A stretch of 64,000 nt of DNA from Apiotrichum sp. Y4204. Its lineage: Eukaryota; Basidiomycota; Tremellomycetes; Trichosporonales; Trichosporonaceae. Location of the stretch: contig JAMYHL010000068.1 in NCBI GenBank assembly GCA_025531455.1, positions 1 to 64,000 on the forward strand, in the 5' to 3' direction. Shown piece by piece: positions 1 to 12,235 of this stretch; the stretch's first letter is position 1, and each line of letters starts with the position of its first letter. The translations under genes and the position numbers were made by a program. The notes under the pieces were generated by a model. The model did not search any database and was not told the origin of the DNA. It was given only the letters and a program-made list of their open reading frames with translations.

Positions 1-30
1 AGGAGTGAGGAGAGTGAGGAGAGGAGACGA

Positions 31-43
31 GGGGGGGGGGGGG
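31..43. repeat. Poly-G tract in purine-rich low-complexity DNA
   Basis: A run of about 13 consecutive G residues sits inside a GA-rich segment at positions 1-70. It is simple low-complexity sequence with no associated gene. Confidence 0.85.
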
Positions 44-3000
44 CGAAGGGAGAACGAGATCGAGAGAGGCGCGGCGGGGATGGGAGACACACAGAACAGA
101 GACGAACAGACGGACAAGCACTAGGACCGCAAGCGGACACTCGGTCACAGCGGCCAAGACCTCTGGCGCGGAACGCAGGCTAATCGCCCCAAGGAACGCC
201 CAAACAAAACCCACCCAACCATTCATCAACAGCACAGCGCCCGACCAGGCGGCCAGGCGGAATACCCGGTGCGTATGCCATTGCTTGCAGTCTGTAGGGC
301 ATTGCATTGTTAGCGCATGCGGAAGGGCGGATGGCGGCGCGGCGGCGGATGGCGGCAGATGGGCTGATGGCCTGATGCATCCCACAGGTGACCCAGGTGC
401 GCAGGTGCAAGGCTGCCTCGCCTGATGGCTTGATTCGGGTGTGATGGTCCTTAGATCAAGAAAAGAGCCTGAATACCTGGAAAGCTCCCTGGATATCCTG
501 GAGTCTTGGAGGCGTACGATCGCGTACGAGCGTAGAAGGGACACATGCATGCATGCATGCACATGCCCCGCCCGCGGCTCCCCCGACCGCCATCCGCCAT
601 CCGCGTCAATCCATAACGCATACTGCACAGGGCAAAACGGCGGCTCAAAGCTTGCAGTAAGCAGCTGTCGGTCAGTTGAGGGAGCGTGAGTCAATCGGGG
701 CAATCGTCCGCCGGGTGCCTCTTGTGCCTCTGGCGTTGTGCTTGTTTGTGTTTTTTGGCGGCGAACTGAGGCAGTACCGCAGTAGCTCACCCACCCATCG
801 GAGCCGTGATGCGTAATGAGATCTTGCCTGCACGCCTGCCATGCCTGGGGGTGCACTCTTTGCATGCCCTTTGCACCCTGGCGGCCTCGCCAACCCTGTC
901 TGCATTGTCCTGGATCCGTCCGGCTCATTGTTGGCTTTGGCGGCCAAAGGGTACATTATACAGTGCCAGGAAGCAAGAGGCTTGATGATGCCCAAGAGGC
1001 TTATGGTTCGGTACACTCGGCAATCCGCCACCGAGGCGGTGATTAGCAACAGCCAAGAGATGTAGGAGATTTTGGGCTCGATTCACGAGATCACGATTCG
1101 GCTCTCGGATCATTTGGGATCATATGGCCAAGGTACATGGGGCAGCTGGGGCAGATTCGCGCATGCTGTGCTGGGTGAACGCCATCATTCCGACGCTGTA
1201 CAATCGCTGTACCGCTGCCTGCATGCTCGTCTCCCTCTCTCTCTCGCTGGGTCCGCTCTGACTGCTGTTCTCCATCAGCTGCTAACGTTGTCTTGAGTCA
1301 CGGCGACGTCGGACGACACATGTGGTGCTATTTTCTCTCAAGCTCTCCCGGAACCGCCGTGCCTGTGTCTGTGCGCCTGTGCACTTGCTCGCCCACGAGC
1401 TGAACTCTCTCCCTCAGGCCTCAGGCCCTTGTATACTTACTTGTAGGGAGCCGAAGGGTTTGCCGCTACACATCCGCCTGGGGCTGCCTTCTCGTACACT
1501 CCCGTGCCCGCCATCCCTATTACCAGTCCCAGAACGGGCATTAACGCAGAAACGCATAATCGCAGAAGCTAAAGCGTCGGGAGGAGCCACATGCACTGCC
1601 AGGAGAGCGGATATGGGTTGCAGGGAATGGGGGCGGCAGACCCAGGGTAGCGGGCGGTGCCCCCTGCGCGGAATGAGGAGCGCCACACCCCCCATTTCAG
1701 GCACAACCCGATATTTAGAAGCGAGTGCGACGAGAGCAGTCGGAGAGAGGCGCGTAAGCGTGCAGAGCTCACCGACTTGCTCCCAGCAGAGACCCAAACA
1801 ATGCATAAAAACGCTTAAACCGACTTGCCCTTTGCCCTCGACGTCGTCTGATGGCGCTTGCACACTTGCGTCCTGAAGCGGAGGGATTCTAGCCGGTTTC
1901 TAGCTCCCTAGCTCCCTGGTTCCCTAGATCCTGGACACATCGGGCGTCCCATGGCTCGCACATTCGCACAGGCATATACTCTGTTCCACCAAGCCCCGAG
2001 TGCCTGCTGCCACCGTCGTCACCGAACGCTGCTCGCCGAGGGAGTCGGCAGGGTGAGTGCACCCCCAAAGCACAAGGCAAAGTATCGTGAATGGTTACTT
2101 CCGTTTCGTTTACCGAGGTCAGAGGTCCAGCGTGCAGTGTTAATCGTGTTTGGTGCTTGCTCCGACCTCATCAATTGTGCCCATTGTCAGTGGCGCACAA
2201 GGGCCCAAATGGCTCAGGGCGAAGAACAACACAACAGTTTGTACGATCTGGTACAGGAATGCAAACTCCTCGCCTCTGCATGCTCTGCAGGAGCGTCAGC
2301 TGCCGTCTCGCCGTCTCTGGATCCTTGATGCAAACCCGCGCTCACCGAATTAGGTGGCGCTGGTATTCAACGGCATCATCAACGCTCCGCGCCCACTCCG
2401 CTCCTCTCTGCCGGCTAGAGATCTCTCGCTGTCCTCTCAGAGTTCCCTGGGGTGTGTCGTCTATTTCGGGATGCCGCCGCCCCTGCCGCCCCTGTCCTCT
2501 CGGTGTGCCATGTCTCTCTGATTGAGACCGTGAGTCCCAACCTCCAAGCCTGCAGCCTGCAGTGAGCTTTGCGCTGAGCTTTACGCAACGTCCATATCCC
2601 ATTATACCATTCCCTCTTTGTCTCCTGAGCTCCTGCCTCTTTGTCCATGTGACAGACTAGCACACAATAGGCAGCCAGCTAGCAAGTAACTAGTAGCCCG
2701 ACCATCATTAGGTGAAAGTCTTCCTGACCCCTGTCGGATCCACTACGTCAGTCAGTATTCCTCCATTGTTTATCCATCTGTGCGGACATATTGCGCGGCC
2801 ATCAACAACCCGAGGTCTTCCAAGCTTCCCAGCTTCCAAGCTTCCGAGATCCGTCGACCCACATGCGCTTCCCTCCGGCGTGGGCACTCGTCTTCCCGTC
2901 CGAGGCGGTGTAATCTGTTGATCGCATGACCATGACATGACCGTGATCAGGAAATCTGGATAGGCCAGGATACAGGATCATCGTGATCTCCGCACGTCGC

Positions 3001-4220
3001 GCAGAACCTAGTGCGGTGCCTTGCTTTGCTGCTTCCCGGGCTTCGGCGATCACGCTGACCGGACTGCCTGGACGTGGTCTGTGCGCTGCGGATGGGCAAC
3101 CCCTACTTGTTAGCCCTGCGCCTGCGGATCACCGAGCAGCAGATCCTTCGGGCGCCCCTGCTGATGGGCTACGCCGGCTGCGGATCTGTGTATCTCTGTG
3201 CATCTGTGTGTAGGGGTCCGTGCTAATCGCTAATCGATAACGCATGTGATCTGCAGGGGGAGGAGGAGGGATGTGGCACTAAACAGAGGCGGTGCTCGCT
3301 ATCCTTCATGAAGAAATGTGGGGCAACGTGTTCAAAGCTTCCTCTGCCCTCTTCCATCATCCATCATCCGATCCATACCCCCTAACAACAGACTAACCCT
3401 GCCTGCTGCTGACATCATGAGCATGAGCCCTTCGGAACAAGGCAAACCTACCTCGCGGCTCAGCGGTTTGGTCCAGGTTGAATCCGCGACCCATCATCCG
3501 ACCAGAGGCGGTACGCGCCACAGTGGCCTCGGTCTCTCATTTCCGCGTCTTCCATTCCACGACTCTGGATCATGGAGATGAGCGAGAATGCGGCTAATGG
3601 CGTGGCGCCAACTGACTCTTGTCCAAGCCGCGATCCGTGAGCCGCGTACCAATGTCTTGTCCTCTAGATGACAGATGACACGGCACATGTCTTAATCGCG
3701 AGATTACACAATCACCAGCGGAGCTAGCGGAGGCCGCCGCAGCCCTCGCGGCACGTACAACAGCCGCCTCCCTGCCACAGTCGCCGCGCATTCCGGGCTC
3801 GGGCAAGCCGGCTGTGCCGAGCGAGGCACCTGAGGCACTGATCGTGATCGTCATCGCCCCGCCTCTTGTCCGAACTGAACCCAATTCCTTCTCCGTGGCC
3901 GTTACATGCCCCGGCCACTGACACTGATCACTGACACTACAGAGCACTAATACTTGGTTCTTGGCACTTGGCTCCACAGCACTGCCTCGCGGATGGGACA
4001 CGCAGTCCCAGTTGCTCTCCATCGTCTACGGAGCGCCAAGTCGAGTCCAAGCCAAGTCCGACAACTAAGAACTCGAAGAACCGGACCACAACCGGCAATC
4101 TTGGCTCTTGCCACCATCCACTCTACGATCAGCACCGACCACAGCATGCAGTATCCCTGCCGTCACCCTGGCGGAGTGGCCGAGGGCCTGTTCACGTGGA
4201 GCTGCACTGCCTGGTGGCGC

Positions 4221-4274
4221 CTCTCGCAACTCTCGCAACTCTCGCAACTCTCGCAACTCTCGCAACTCTCGCAA
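4221..4274. repeat. Minisatellite, 9-bp unit CTCTCGCAA, six perfect copies
   Basis: Six head-to-tail copies of CTCTCGCAA are seen directly, followed by a diverged partial copy. Because the unit is a multiple of three it keeps frames open on both strands and creates misleading Arg-Asn-Ser or Ala-Thr-Leu repeat peptides. It is intergenic. Confidence 0.95.
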
Positions 4275-5829
4275 CTCGCGGAAACGTAACGCCCAACCCG
4301 AGGAGGCGCCCACCAACCTTGTTCCGCACGCGCACCCACAACCTTGTCCGAAAGACTGAGCTGCCTTCGGCGGTGGAAGCTCGGGTGCCGGCAGTGCCGG
4401 CACAGCTGCCGGTGTGTGGTCGCTGCGATCTACACCTCGGTCATCGGCGCCCTCGGTCATCGGCGCCGACTCTGCTCCGCCTCGTTCCGCTCCGCGCCGA
4501 GGTCCCTGGCGGTAACGCTGACGACGCGGCGCGCACCAAAAGAAAAGGAAAAGCATGAGGGCTGAACTCTGTTTGTTTATGCCCAATTACATCCTCGCCG
4601 CATGCTGTAATTCCCGGTAATCCGGGGGACGTCATCACCTTCGTCACCTCCGTCACTGGCCGGAGATGGCCGGCGAGGGGGGGCGGCGGATCGCCGGCCC
4701 GGTGAGTGCCCGAGTGGGCGATGGCTGGTGGCCACGCGAACTGCCAGAGAACACCAGGTCAACAATCATTGTCCTCCTACTCCAACGACTGTTGCGTCGG
4801 CGATGTCTTTGTCGAGCGTGGCGTCGAGAACTGACGGAAGACACGTCCAGCTCTACTGGAATTTCTCAATGTACTTTCGAACAGTAGCTTGCTCTACGTG
4901 ATGAGCACACGAGGAACGATCCACTTGTGCTCCCACACTCTCCCCTCTCACTCTTTCCACTCCTCATCCTCGGGCTCATTGTGCTTCACCCCGCGAGAAC
5001 GCCTAATACACGAGCATAAAGTGCGGCGCGACGCGCGCAACGTTCCCAAACGCTCACCCTCTGGCCGCTCCGTACTGGCCAATCCAGCGCGTGCAGTACA
5101 GAAACTACACGACATCGGCCTCAAGTGTCACGACGCTCGTGCACGGGTACCCGCCCGCAAACGTGCGACTAAAATGGGTGCGGTGATGGGGAAGGCGTAC
5201 CCCATCGCTTCCTGGGCTGTTGCTAGCGACCGAGGTCCCCCCCCCTAGCGGGAGACTTTGGGGTGTACATCGGTGCGGGGAGCCAGAGCCGGTATTGAAC
5301 CGAGTAGTTCATGAAAACCACGGCGACGAGGGTGTGGAGTTACCGGGGTCGGGCGGGCTCATGGCATATACTGTACTCACCAGGGCATAGTTGCGGAGGG
5401 TTATCTCGTGACGAAGCGACGCGTGCGCGCGGTGCGTCCACACGCGGCGCACTCGACACTCCGTACACTCCACCCGCTGCGGTGAATTACCCGCGATGCG
5501 ACGGTGCTGAGTGGCAGTACCCACGGTACCAGAAATCGGCACGGCCAAGTCACTATCGGAAGGGCAGCGGAGGCCGAGAAAGAGTTGGCTCATGGCAAGC
5601 CTCGAGGCGAGAAACCAGGGGGGGGCACAGTGCTGATGTCCGCGCTCGCTGTCGCGTTGACCTGTACAAGTACGGCAGGAAGATCTCGCTAATATAGTTG
5701 ATTATCCTGCTATTCGAACTGCTGATCTTGGACCGCAGACCGCGAAGGACCAGGCGGCGCCATGGATGCGTTTGCGGAGGGAACTGCCCGCGACCCCGGC
5801 TGTGATTATCGCTGACAGTAGCAGACGCA

Positions 5830-6830
5830 CTAAACGTCCCATGTGTTGTAGGTTTCAAGATGCCATCTGCCTTGCTCAAAAGGAGCGAGCATGGGCACAG
5901 TACTCGAGCAGCGCGATGCGTCCGGAGTCAAGCGACTCGACGGGCAGTGTAAAGATGATTGTGGCCGATGACGGGGTGTCTGAGAGTCAGAGCACGGCTC
6001 ATTTCGCTTCACACACCGTCGGAAATGGGAGGCAGACTCTGATTGACGGGCAGACGGTACGCGTTGCCGGTGTGAGCTCGCGACACATCCCCCTTGCCCA
6101 AGTCCTATTGGCGCCTCCTCGATGTACGGCACGTGAAGCGGTTGATGGTCCTTTCCGGCGTGCGCGTCCCACTGATAATCTGCCCATTAAGGAATCACGC
6201 ATTGCACGCTGCCTTCCAATGCGCGTGAGAGATGGATTTTATAGGACCGCATAGCCATCGTGATCCCGGCGCACCAACGCACACACGCACTGTAATCAGA
6301 AACCCCAGGATGGACCCACAGTGCCCGCGCTCGGGCGGGTTATTCGGGAAACGGTCGCGGTCCGGCCCACCAAGCCATCAGACGGCGTATCGAGATGCGA
6401 GGGGTACCAGAACGTCCCAAACTCATCGGGAGCCTGAAGCAGGTGAAGTCTCCGGGATGGGACACTGCGAGATGCCCGGCGTGCGGTCCATTACATTCGA
6501 GATTTCTGCCGGATACCGAACCAGCGCCGACTGGCCCGTATCGAGGTAGTTGTGAACGCACACGACGACGACGTCTCCCCTGTTTGCCTCGATGAGCCGC
6601 CCGGGAAGCTGGCAGCTCATCACCGCCATCCGCGGCAGAAAACGCTCGGCCACCAGCACATGTCAGGTTGGAGGTGTATACCCACGCGCGGTGGGGATAT
6701 CCCTGTTGGAGAACGAAGGGGTGTCGAGGCCGTCGACGAGATCAGCGGCGGCGAGTAGCTCCAGAACGCCCACGCACGAGTGGGGCGGCCTCCGAAGAAG
6801 AAGTCCAGCGAGCGAGACGGGCATGTCCCG
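5830..6830 (-). pseudogene. Decayed multicopper oxidase (laccase-like) relic
   Basis: On the minus strand, blocks typical of the first cupredoxin domain of fungal laccases/multicopper oxidases follow in the right order but in different frames. Around 6535-6610 one frame reads LPGRLIEANRGDVVVV then VHNYLDTGQ. Around 6494-6523 a second frame reads WFGIRQKS, where the family has the HWHG copper site. At 6450-6498 the first frame resumes with NVMDRTPGISQCPIPE. At about 6365-6448 the second frame reads LLQAPDEFGTFWYPSH then SDGLVG, where functional enzymes have WYHSH. A strand-like YTSNLT lies near 6665-6690, and PSFSNRDIPTARGYT lies upstream of it. At least three frame switches, an in-frame stop and lost copper-ligand histidines mean it cannot encode an oxidase. 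A weak second-domain match (near 5890-5955) suggests the relic continues; its 3' limit is uncertain and may reach about 5290. Confidence 0.8.
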
Positions 6831-7520
6831 ATTGTACCAGTGAAGCGGGGAGGTTCGGAGGAATGCTCGGCGCCTCGCGGGGCTTAAGTGGGGGAGCCGG
6901 TCCACGCTGCCCCTGGACCGCCCGTCGAGGGAGCGATCGCGAGCGCAAGTCCGTAGAAGACGCGCCGGCTGTCGGCCCTGCAACGGTCTGGCTCGCTTCC
7001 GACTCGGCGGCGAGCCCGGCAGGTGTAATTGCTGGAAGGAGGCGCATCGCGGCTGGTGAGCAGGTACGCGTCACATCCCCGGGTGGTATTTGGATGGCTC
7101 GTGCTGCACCCCCCTCAGCTGAGCCCTATGTCATCGACCAGGGATGAGATCCACCAGAAGAGTCTCTCGATGCACTTGGTCCCCATTCCCAACATCGTAA
7201 GTATGTTTGTATGTTCGTGTGTCTGCCACTGTCAACGAAATGCCTCACCCCTCACCGTCCGGATGGAGTCCGGAATCGGCCCTCGGAGTGGCATCCGCCG
7301 GCGTCACAGTTCGTGGCCCGGAGCAGTGACTCCTTTGCGTTCTGGCCCGCACTCCATTCCGCTGTGACACTTCCAACCGCTGTGCCAGGATCACCCGAAG
7401 GTACGAGGTTGTGCCGCACCTCCAGAGGTCAGAGCGCGTGAGTCATCCCTCGGCACCGCGAATTGGCGGCAAGAGCAAGTTGTTTCAGCCGTCAACAATG
7501 CCGAGGTGGTCAGCCGGTCG
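6831..7520. other. Intergenic, nothing recognised
   Basis: This separates the oxidase relic from another minus-strand ORF remnant. No domain, RNA or repeat was recognised. It could contain the original 5' end or promoter of the decayed oxidase gene. Confidence 0.5.
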
Positions 7521-7790
7521 TCAGGTGAGGAATGAGTTCAAACGTGGATAAGATGGGGGGTACTGTAGCGCGTTGGTCGGGGCGTCAGCATTTGCAGAAA
7601 TGAGAGTGTCTGCATCCAAACAAATGTGAGGTCCCATGTTTCCTCGCCATGGTTGCCAAGTGTAATACATTGTTCCTGTCGTCGCCGTGTGAATCTTGGC
7701 GCGATGCACGCGATGCTCGTTGCCATTGACAAAGTCCCACCCAACCTTGATTTTCCATTCCTTCGAACCCCGGAATATTGGCGTGGGTTC
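7521..7790 (-). pseudogene. Unidentified ORF remnant, possible gene relic
   Basis: The minus strand has an open stretch with protein-like composition. It reads KEWKIKVGWDFVNGNEHRV, continues through HRAKIHTATTGTMYYTWQPW and ends near LQYPPSYPRLNSFLT. Upstream the same frame meets a stop (about 7848), and no clean start or exon chain could be built, so it is either a relic or an exon of an unrecognised gene. The aromatic and His-containing composition hints at a secreted enzyme, but I do not recognise a family. It is on the same strand as the decayed multicopper oxidase about 0.7 kb away. Confidence 0.3.
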
Positions 7791-8569
7791 GCAGCCGGTT
7801 CCTCGTCCGAAAAGCCTGGGATCCGGTGATTCCGTCCAGTCCCTCCATCAGCCAAAGGCCCAGAACAGATCGATTGAGAGGTCGCGCATACCGACGCGCT
7901 CTGCAAATAGACTTCCCCGCCAAAACGCTGTGAAACAAGTTCACTGCCGGGGCAACCCGCAGCTCGATCGTCGCCGGGGTGTCGTTCTGCAGACTGTAGC
8001 TGCAGAACTGCAGACGCTCACGAGCCCGCGAACACAGCCTCGGCAGCGTTGATCACGGCTGCTGGGTGGGTGGCGAGCGCGGTGAATGGTGAATGGATGG
8101 AATGGAGTTAATGAGAGAATGGACGCTACATCCCTCTGCGCGTTGCACTGCTGGGATGTGGCATTCTATATTCTGGGCGGTGCGGCCATCGTCGCCCCAG
8201 ATCGTGTTTCGTCCATGCAAGGTTGTTGCCATGGGAGAGACATGGTCAGTGACAAGGAGAGCATGCATGCTGGGGGAGCATGAGGAGACAAGGGAAGAGT
8301 GAAACCTTGTTCGTGTCCCGTGCAGCGTTGTAGCATGTGGAAATGGTGGTCGTTGTTCGCAGCACGTCGCCGGGCAGCAGTTCGGTTCCCAAAAATGTTT
8401 CTGTAGGCAGCAGCAAGCAAGGTGGGACGACTCGTTGCGCCACCACGCAACCTCTTGCACATCCACAACTCCATCAGCCCACACTCGTTTCCACTCTCGT
8501 TGACAACCACATTCTTTTCCATCTCACCAGCTCACCAGACGGCCAGCTACAGCGCACGCACGCAACGCA
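7791..8569. other. Upstream region of the ABC transporter gene
   Basis: No gene is recognised here. The last part before the ATG at 8570 (about 8460-8569) is C/T- and CA-rich, as expected for a fungal 5' leader. The promoter of the transporter presumably lies in this stretch, but no specific element can be called. Confidence 0.4.
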
Positions 8570-11500
8570 ATGCGCGTCCTCCCCCTCCTCGCGCTGGGTT
8601 TCTCGGCGCTCGCCCCCGTCCGCGCGCAGCAGACTCCAACATGCTCCAACTTTGGCATCCCCGACGCGTCAGGCTGCGCCTGCCCGCCCGGGTTCAGCGG
8701 CTCCCAGTCGAATAACTGCGACCTCCCAGTCTGCGGGGGGAGCCTGTACCGCCCCGAAGGCGTCGGCGCGGGGCAGTTTGGCAGCATCGAGGCGTGCCAG
8801 TGCTCGGACGGATGGACCGGACCGGCGTGTACTGGTGAGTGCTTTTGGTTTCCGAGTGATTGATAAGGCGCGGCGACGCGCGATCGCCGGAAAACAGCGT
8901 GTGTGGCCTGGAACGTTGAGCGCGATTGCGATCGTCGCCGACGCGGCCGTGGCGCGATATGGCCTCTGGTCTCTGAGCGCTACCGCCGGCGCCATGCTCT
9001 CGACCCTCGGCACTCGTCGCCCTCCCGCGGCCCCGGACTCGGCACCGCGGGGACCCGAGCCCGTCTCCAGGTTTCCAAGTCTCCACGCCCAAACTGACAT
9101 GTACAGTGTGCGAAAACGCCAACGCATGCATCTCGTCGCTCACGCACTTTATCAACTCGACGAACCAGCTCGGCGTACCGGGTCTCAACGGGTCGCTCGT
9201 ATGCAATGCCCAGCCGGTGGTGTATGCCGCGTCGCACATGACCTGCAACGTCGTGCAGGCCATGATGCAGGCGCTTTTCCCGGGCAAGGCGCAGCTCTCC
9301 ATCTCGCGATACCTCAACGGTAGCATGACCCCCGGTGGTGTCGCCGGTCTGCAGTCTGCAAAGCTCAACGACGGCGTGAACGAGGTCTGGGCCCAGCTGT
9401 GGTACAACAACACGGAGCAGTTCTACTGCCACGCCTCGGACTGCGAACAAACGGTCACGCCGGGGGAGAACAATGTCAACGGCTCGGACTGGCACTGCCC
9501 CACGCTCCAGTGCAAGTGTCGCCCGGGGACGTCGTTCTGCGGCGGTGGCAGCAACTCGATGCAGAACCTTGCGTCCGTCATCGACACGCTCCAGGGTCCG
9601 CTCGACATCAACTGTGACGGCACCCAATGCACCTTTGATCAAAAGTTCCTGCGCATGTTTGGCCCCACTGGTCTTCCTCTCACAGACTGCACGTTTGGTG
9701 AGTGCATTAACCAGTACCGCATCGACAGCGCGCTCGGCAAGGGCGCATCCAAGGGCTCGAGCAAGCTCTCTGGCGGTGTGATTGCGGGCCTGGCCGTCGT
9801 TGGCGCTATTATCCTCGCCATCATCCTCTTTGCGCTCTGCGGCGTTCTTATGCAGCGCAAGGCCCGCAAGTCCGTGGCCCACGGCCACGGGTCGCTCACC
9901 AAGGCGGGCGGTGTCGGCCTCGCGTGGCAGAATGTCGGATACGAGGTCGCCCGCCGTCGCAGCAGCTTCTACGACCGCACCATGGCATGGCTGCGCGGTA
10001 TCGGCAACTCGGAGCGTCCTCCTTCTCCCCAAGCTGAGAACGGGACGTTTGCGACCAAGAACGGTGGCCGCGCTATCCTCCGCGACGTGTGCGGCGAGCT
10101 GCCTGCCGGTGCATTCTGCTGCATCCTCGGCCCCTCGGGTGCTGGAAAGTCTACCCTCGTGGACATTCTCGCCGGCCGCCGCAAGGCAGGCAACATCCAG
10201 GGCAGGGTGTCGTATCTCACCGACTCGCCCAACCGCAACGTCAAGATTGGCTACTGCGACCAGAGCGACGTGCTCTCGCCGACGTCCACCGTCCTCGAGA
10301 CACTCATCTTTGCGGCCAAGCTCCGCCTCCCGGAAAGCGTGCCGATCTCAATCAAGGAGCAGCGCGCACGCACCGTCCTCGAGCAGCTGGGTCTCTCGCA
10401 CATTGCCAATACGCGTGTCGGATCCGGCGTTCATCGCGGTATCTCTGGAGGCGAGATGCGTCGCGTCTCGATTGGCGTGGAACTCGTTGCCAACCCGGAC
10501 ATTCTGATCCTCGACGAGCCCACTTCCGGCCTCGACTCGGTTTCCGCCGCGCGCATCGTCAACCTCCTCAAGTCGCTCACCACGGACCCCGAGTGCCGCA
10601 CCACGATCGTCGCGTCCATCCACCAGCCGTCCTCTGCCCTCTACAAGGCCTTCTCGCAGGTCATCCTCCTTGCCAACGGCCGCCAGCTGTACTTTGGCCC
10701 TGGTGGCAACACCCCCGTTGAGTTCTTTGCCTCCCAGGGCCGCCCCTGTCCTCCAGGCTACAACATTGCCGACCACCTCCTCGAGGTCGCGATCGAGAGC
10801 GAGGGCCTGCGCGACGGTACGGACGCCATGATCCCCGTCTCCCGTAACCCGTCCCTGCGCTCTGATGACGAAAAGTCGCATTCGCATGAAGTTTCTTCCA
10901 ACGGGCCCCACACCGTGCCGACCCTTCGCCGCGCAAGTGTCGGCACCAAGGAGGTCGATCTCGCCTCGACTGCCCAAGATCAGAAGCGGTCCCTCTGGCC
11001 GCGCAGCCAGGCCCCGACCACATTCTTCACCCAGTTCCAGGTGCTTGCCGGCCGCGAGTGGCGCAATCTCCGCCGCGACAAGGCGCTCTTCGCCGCGCAC
11101 TTCCTCCTCGCCGGCGTCGTTGGCGTCTTTGGCGGCGGCTGCTTCTTCCGCACGGGCGTCACGATCGGCGGATTCCAGAATAAGGTCGGCTCCATGTTCT
11201 TCCTCGGCTCGCTTATTGCCTTTTCGTCGCTCTCGGCGCTCAACACCATCTTCGAGGTCCGTCCCCTCTTCCTCCGCGAGCGCTCGTCAAACTTCTATTC
11301 TGCCCAGACGTGGATCCTGTCCCGTATCGTGTTTGACATCATCCCCCTCCGCATCGTCCCGACCATCCTCCTCAGCATCATCGTCTACTTCATGGTCGGC
11401 ACCGTCGGCGTCGCCAGCGGCGCCGCCCTCTTCTTCAAGTACCTCCTGATCACTGTCGAGTGAGTCCGGCTAGCCAATTTGCGTCTAAGCCGCTAACACC

Positions 11501-12013
11501 CAGGTTCTCAATCGTCATGGTCCTGTACAACTTCCTCGTCGCCGCCGTGGTCGACCACTTTGGCGTCGCCATCCTCCTCTCGTCCCTCTGGACCATGCTC
11601 AACTTTATCTACGCCGGATTCTTCTCCAACACATCGCAGGTGAGTCGCTGAATTCCCGAGACTTGAGTAGAACCCGCACTCACACACACCCAGATGCCCC
11701 CCGTCCTCCGCTGGATCCGCTACATTGCGCCAATGAGCTACACGCTCGAGGCACTCACCGTCAACTGGATCAAGACCATGGTCATCAAGGACGAGCTGAG
11801 CGGCGTGCCCATTGAGATTTCGGGCGTCGTCATCATGGAGACCCTCTTCGGCTTCAATGTTGATGCCTACTACCGGTGAGTGGAACAAGCTGTAGTCTGG
11901 CCAAAGTCCTGTCGCTAATGACCAGGAACGTTCTCGTCCTCTTTGCCTTTATTGCCGGGTTTGGCATCCTGCTCATCCTCGGCGTGTTCTGGTTCATGCG
12001 TGAGAAGCGTTAG
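8570..12013 (+). CDS. ADP1: ADP1-like ABCG transporter with extracellular Cys-rich domain
   Basis: Five exons (8570-8834, 9107-11459, 11504-11639, 11694-11875, 11926-12013) give about 1007 residues, close to yeast Adp1 (about 1050). An N-terminal signal peptide (MRVLPLLALGFSALAPVRAQ) leads into a Cys-rich, EGF-like extracellular region. A transmembrane helix follows near residues 310-335. The single nucleotide-binding domain spans about 410-635, with Walker A GPSGAGKST, signature ISGGEMRRVSIG and Walker B ILILDEPTSGLD. A C-terminal six-helix ABC2/ABCG membrane domain (from about 730) ends in FWFMREKR. ABCG half-transporters dimerise to move lipids or hydrophobic compounds; the substrate of fungal Adp1 proteins is not established. 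Its 3' end faces the BAR-SH3 gene only about 220 bp away. The symbol is by inferred orthology. Confidence 0.92.
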
Positions 12014-12235
12014 CGGGACGGGTAAGGATACAATGTAGTGCGCGTCGTTCTCGGTATACCTCAGTTTCTAATTCCTGTCTGCCATGTGATTTGTGTGTTC
12101 TTGTGCCTGCTCGTTTCCTTTCCATCTGTTGTGCTACAATACAGTCTGCATGCTGCGCCCGTTTTGCGCGTGCCAAGAGTGCAATGTGTCAGTCTCTGTT
12201 CCGATCTTCTTCAGTGTATCTCGAGTCTCATCTCC

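Larger units (their letters stand above)
1..5289. other. Gene-poor stretch, no supported gene
   Basis: I see no protein family, RNA gene or plausible spliced gene here. The open frames are short and of random composition, and they do not join through good splice signals. The stretch begins with a purine-rich low-complexity segment containing a G run at about 31-43. It holds a six-copy 9-bp minisatellite near 4221. It lies upstream (on its own strand, downstream) of the decayed multicopper oxidase relic. Confidence 0.6.

Noticed and set aside
4170..4200. GGCGGAGTGGCCGAG resembles the 5' part of a serine or leucine tRNA
   Set aside because: No anticodon arm, T-arm sequence (GGTTCGA-type) or acceptor complement follows.
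8337..9323. Plus-strand open frame overlapping exon 1 and intron 1 of the ABC transporter
   Set aside because: It is in a different frame from the signal peptide and Cys-rich domain, and it spans the clear 272-nt intron. It has no domain.
8980..10032. 350-codon minus-strand open frame over the ABC transporter
   Set aside because: It is antisense to conserved coding sequence and shows no recognisable domain.
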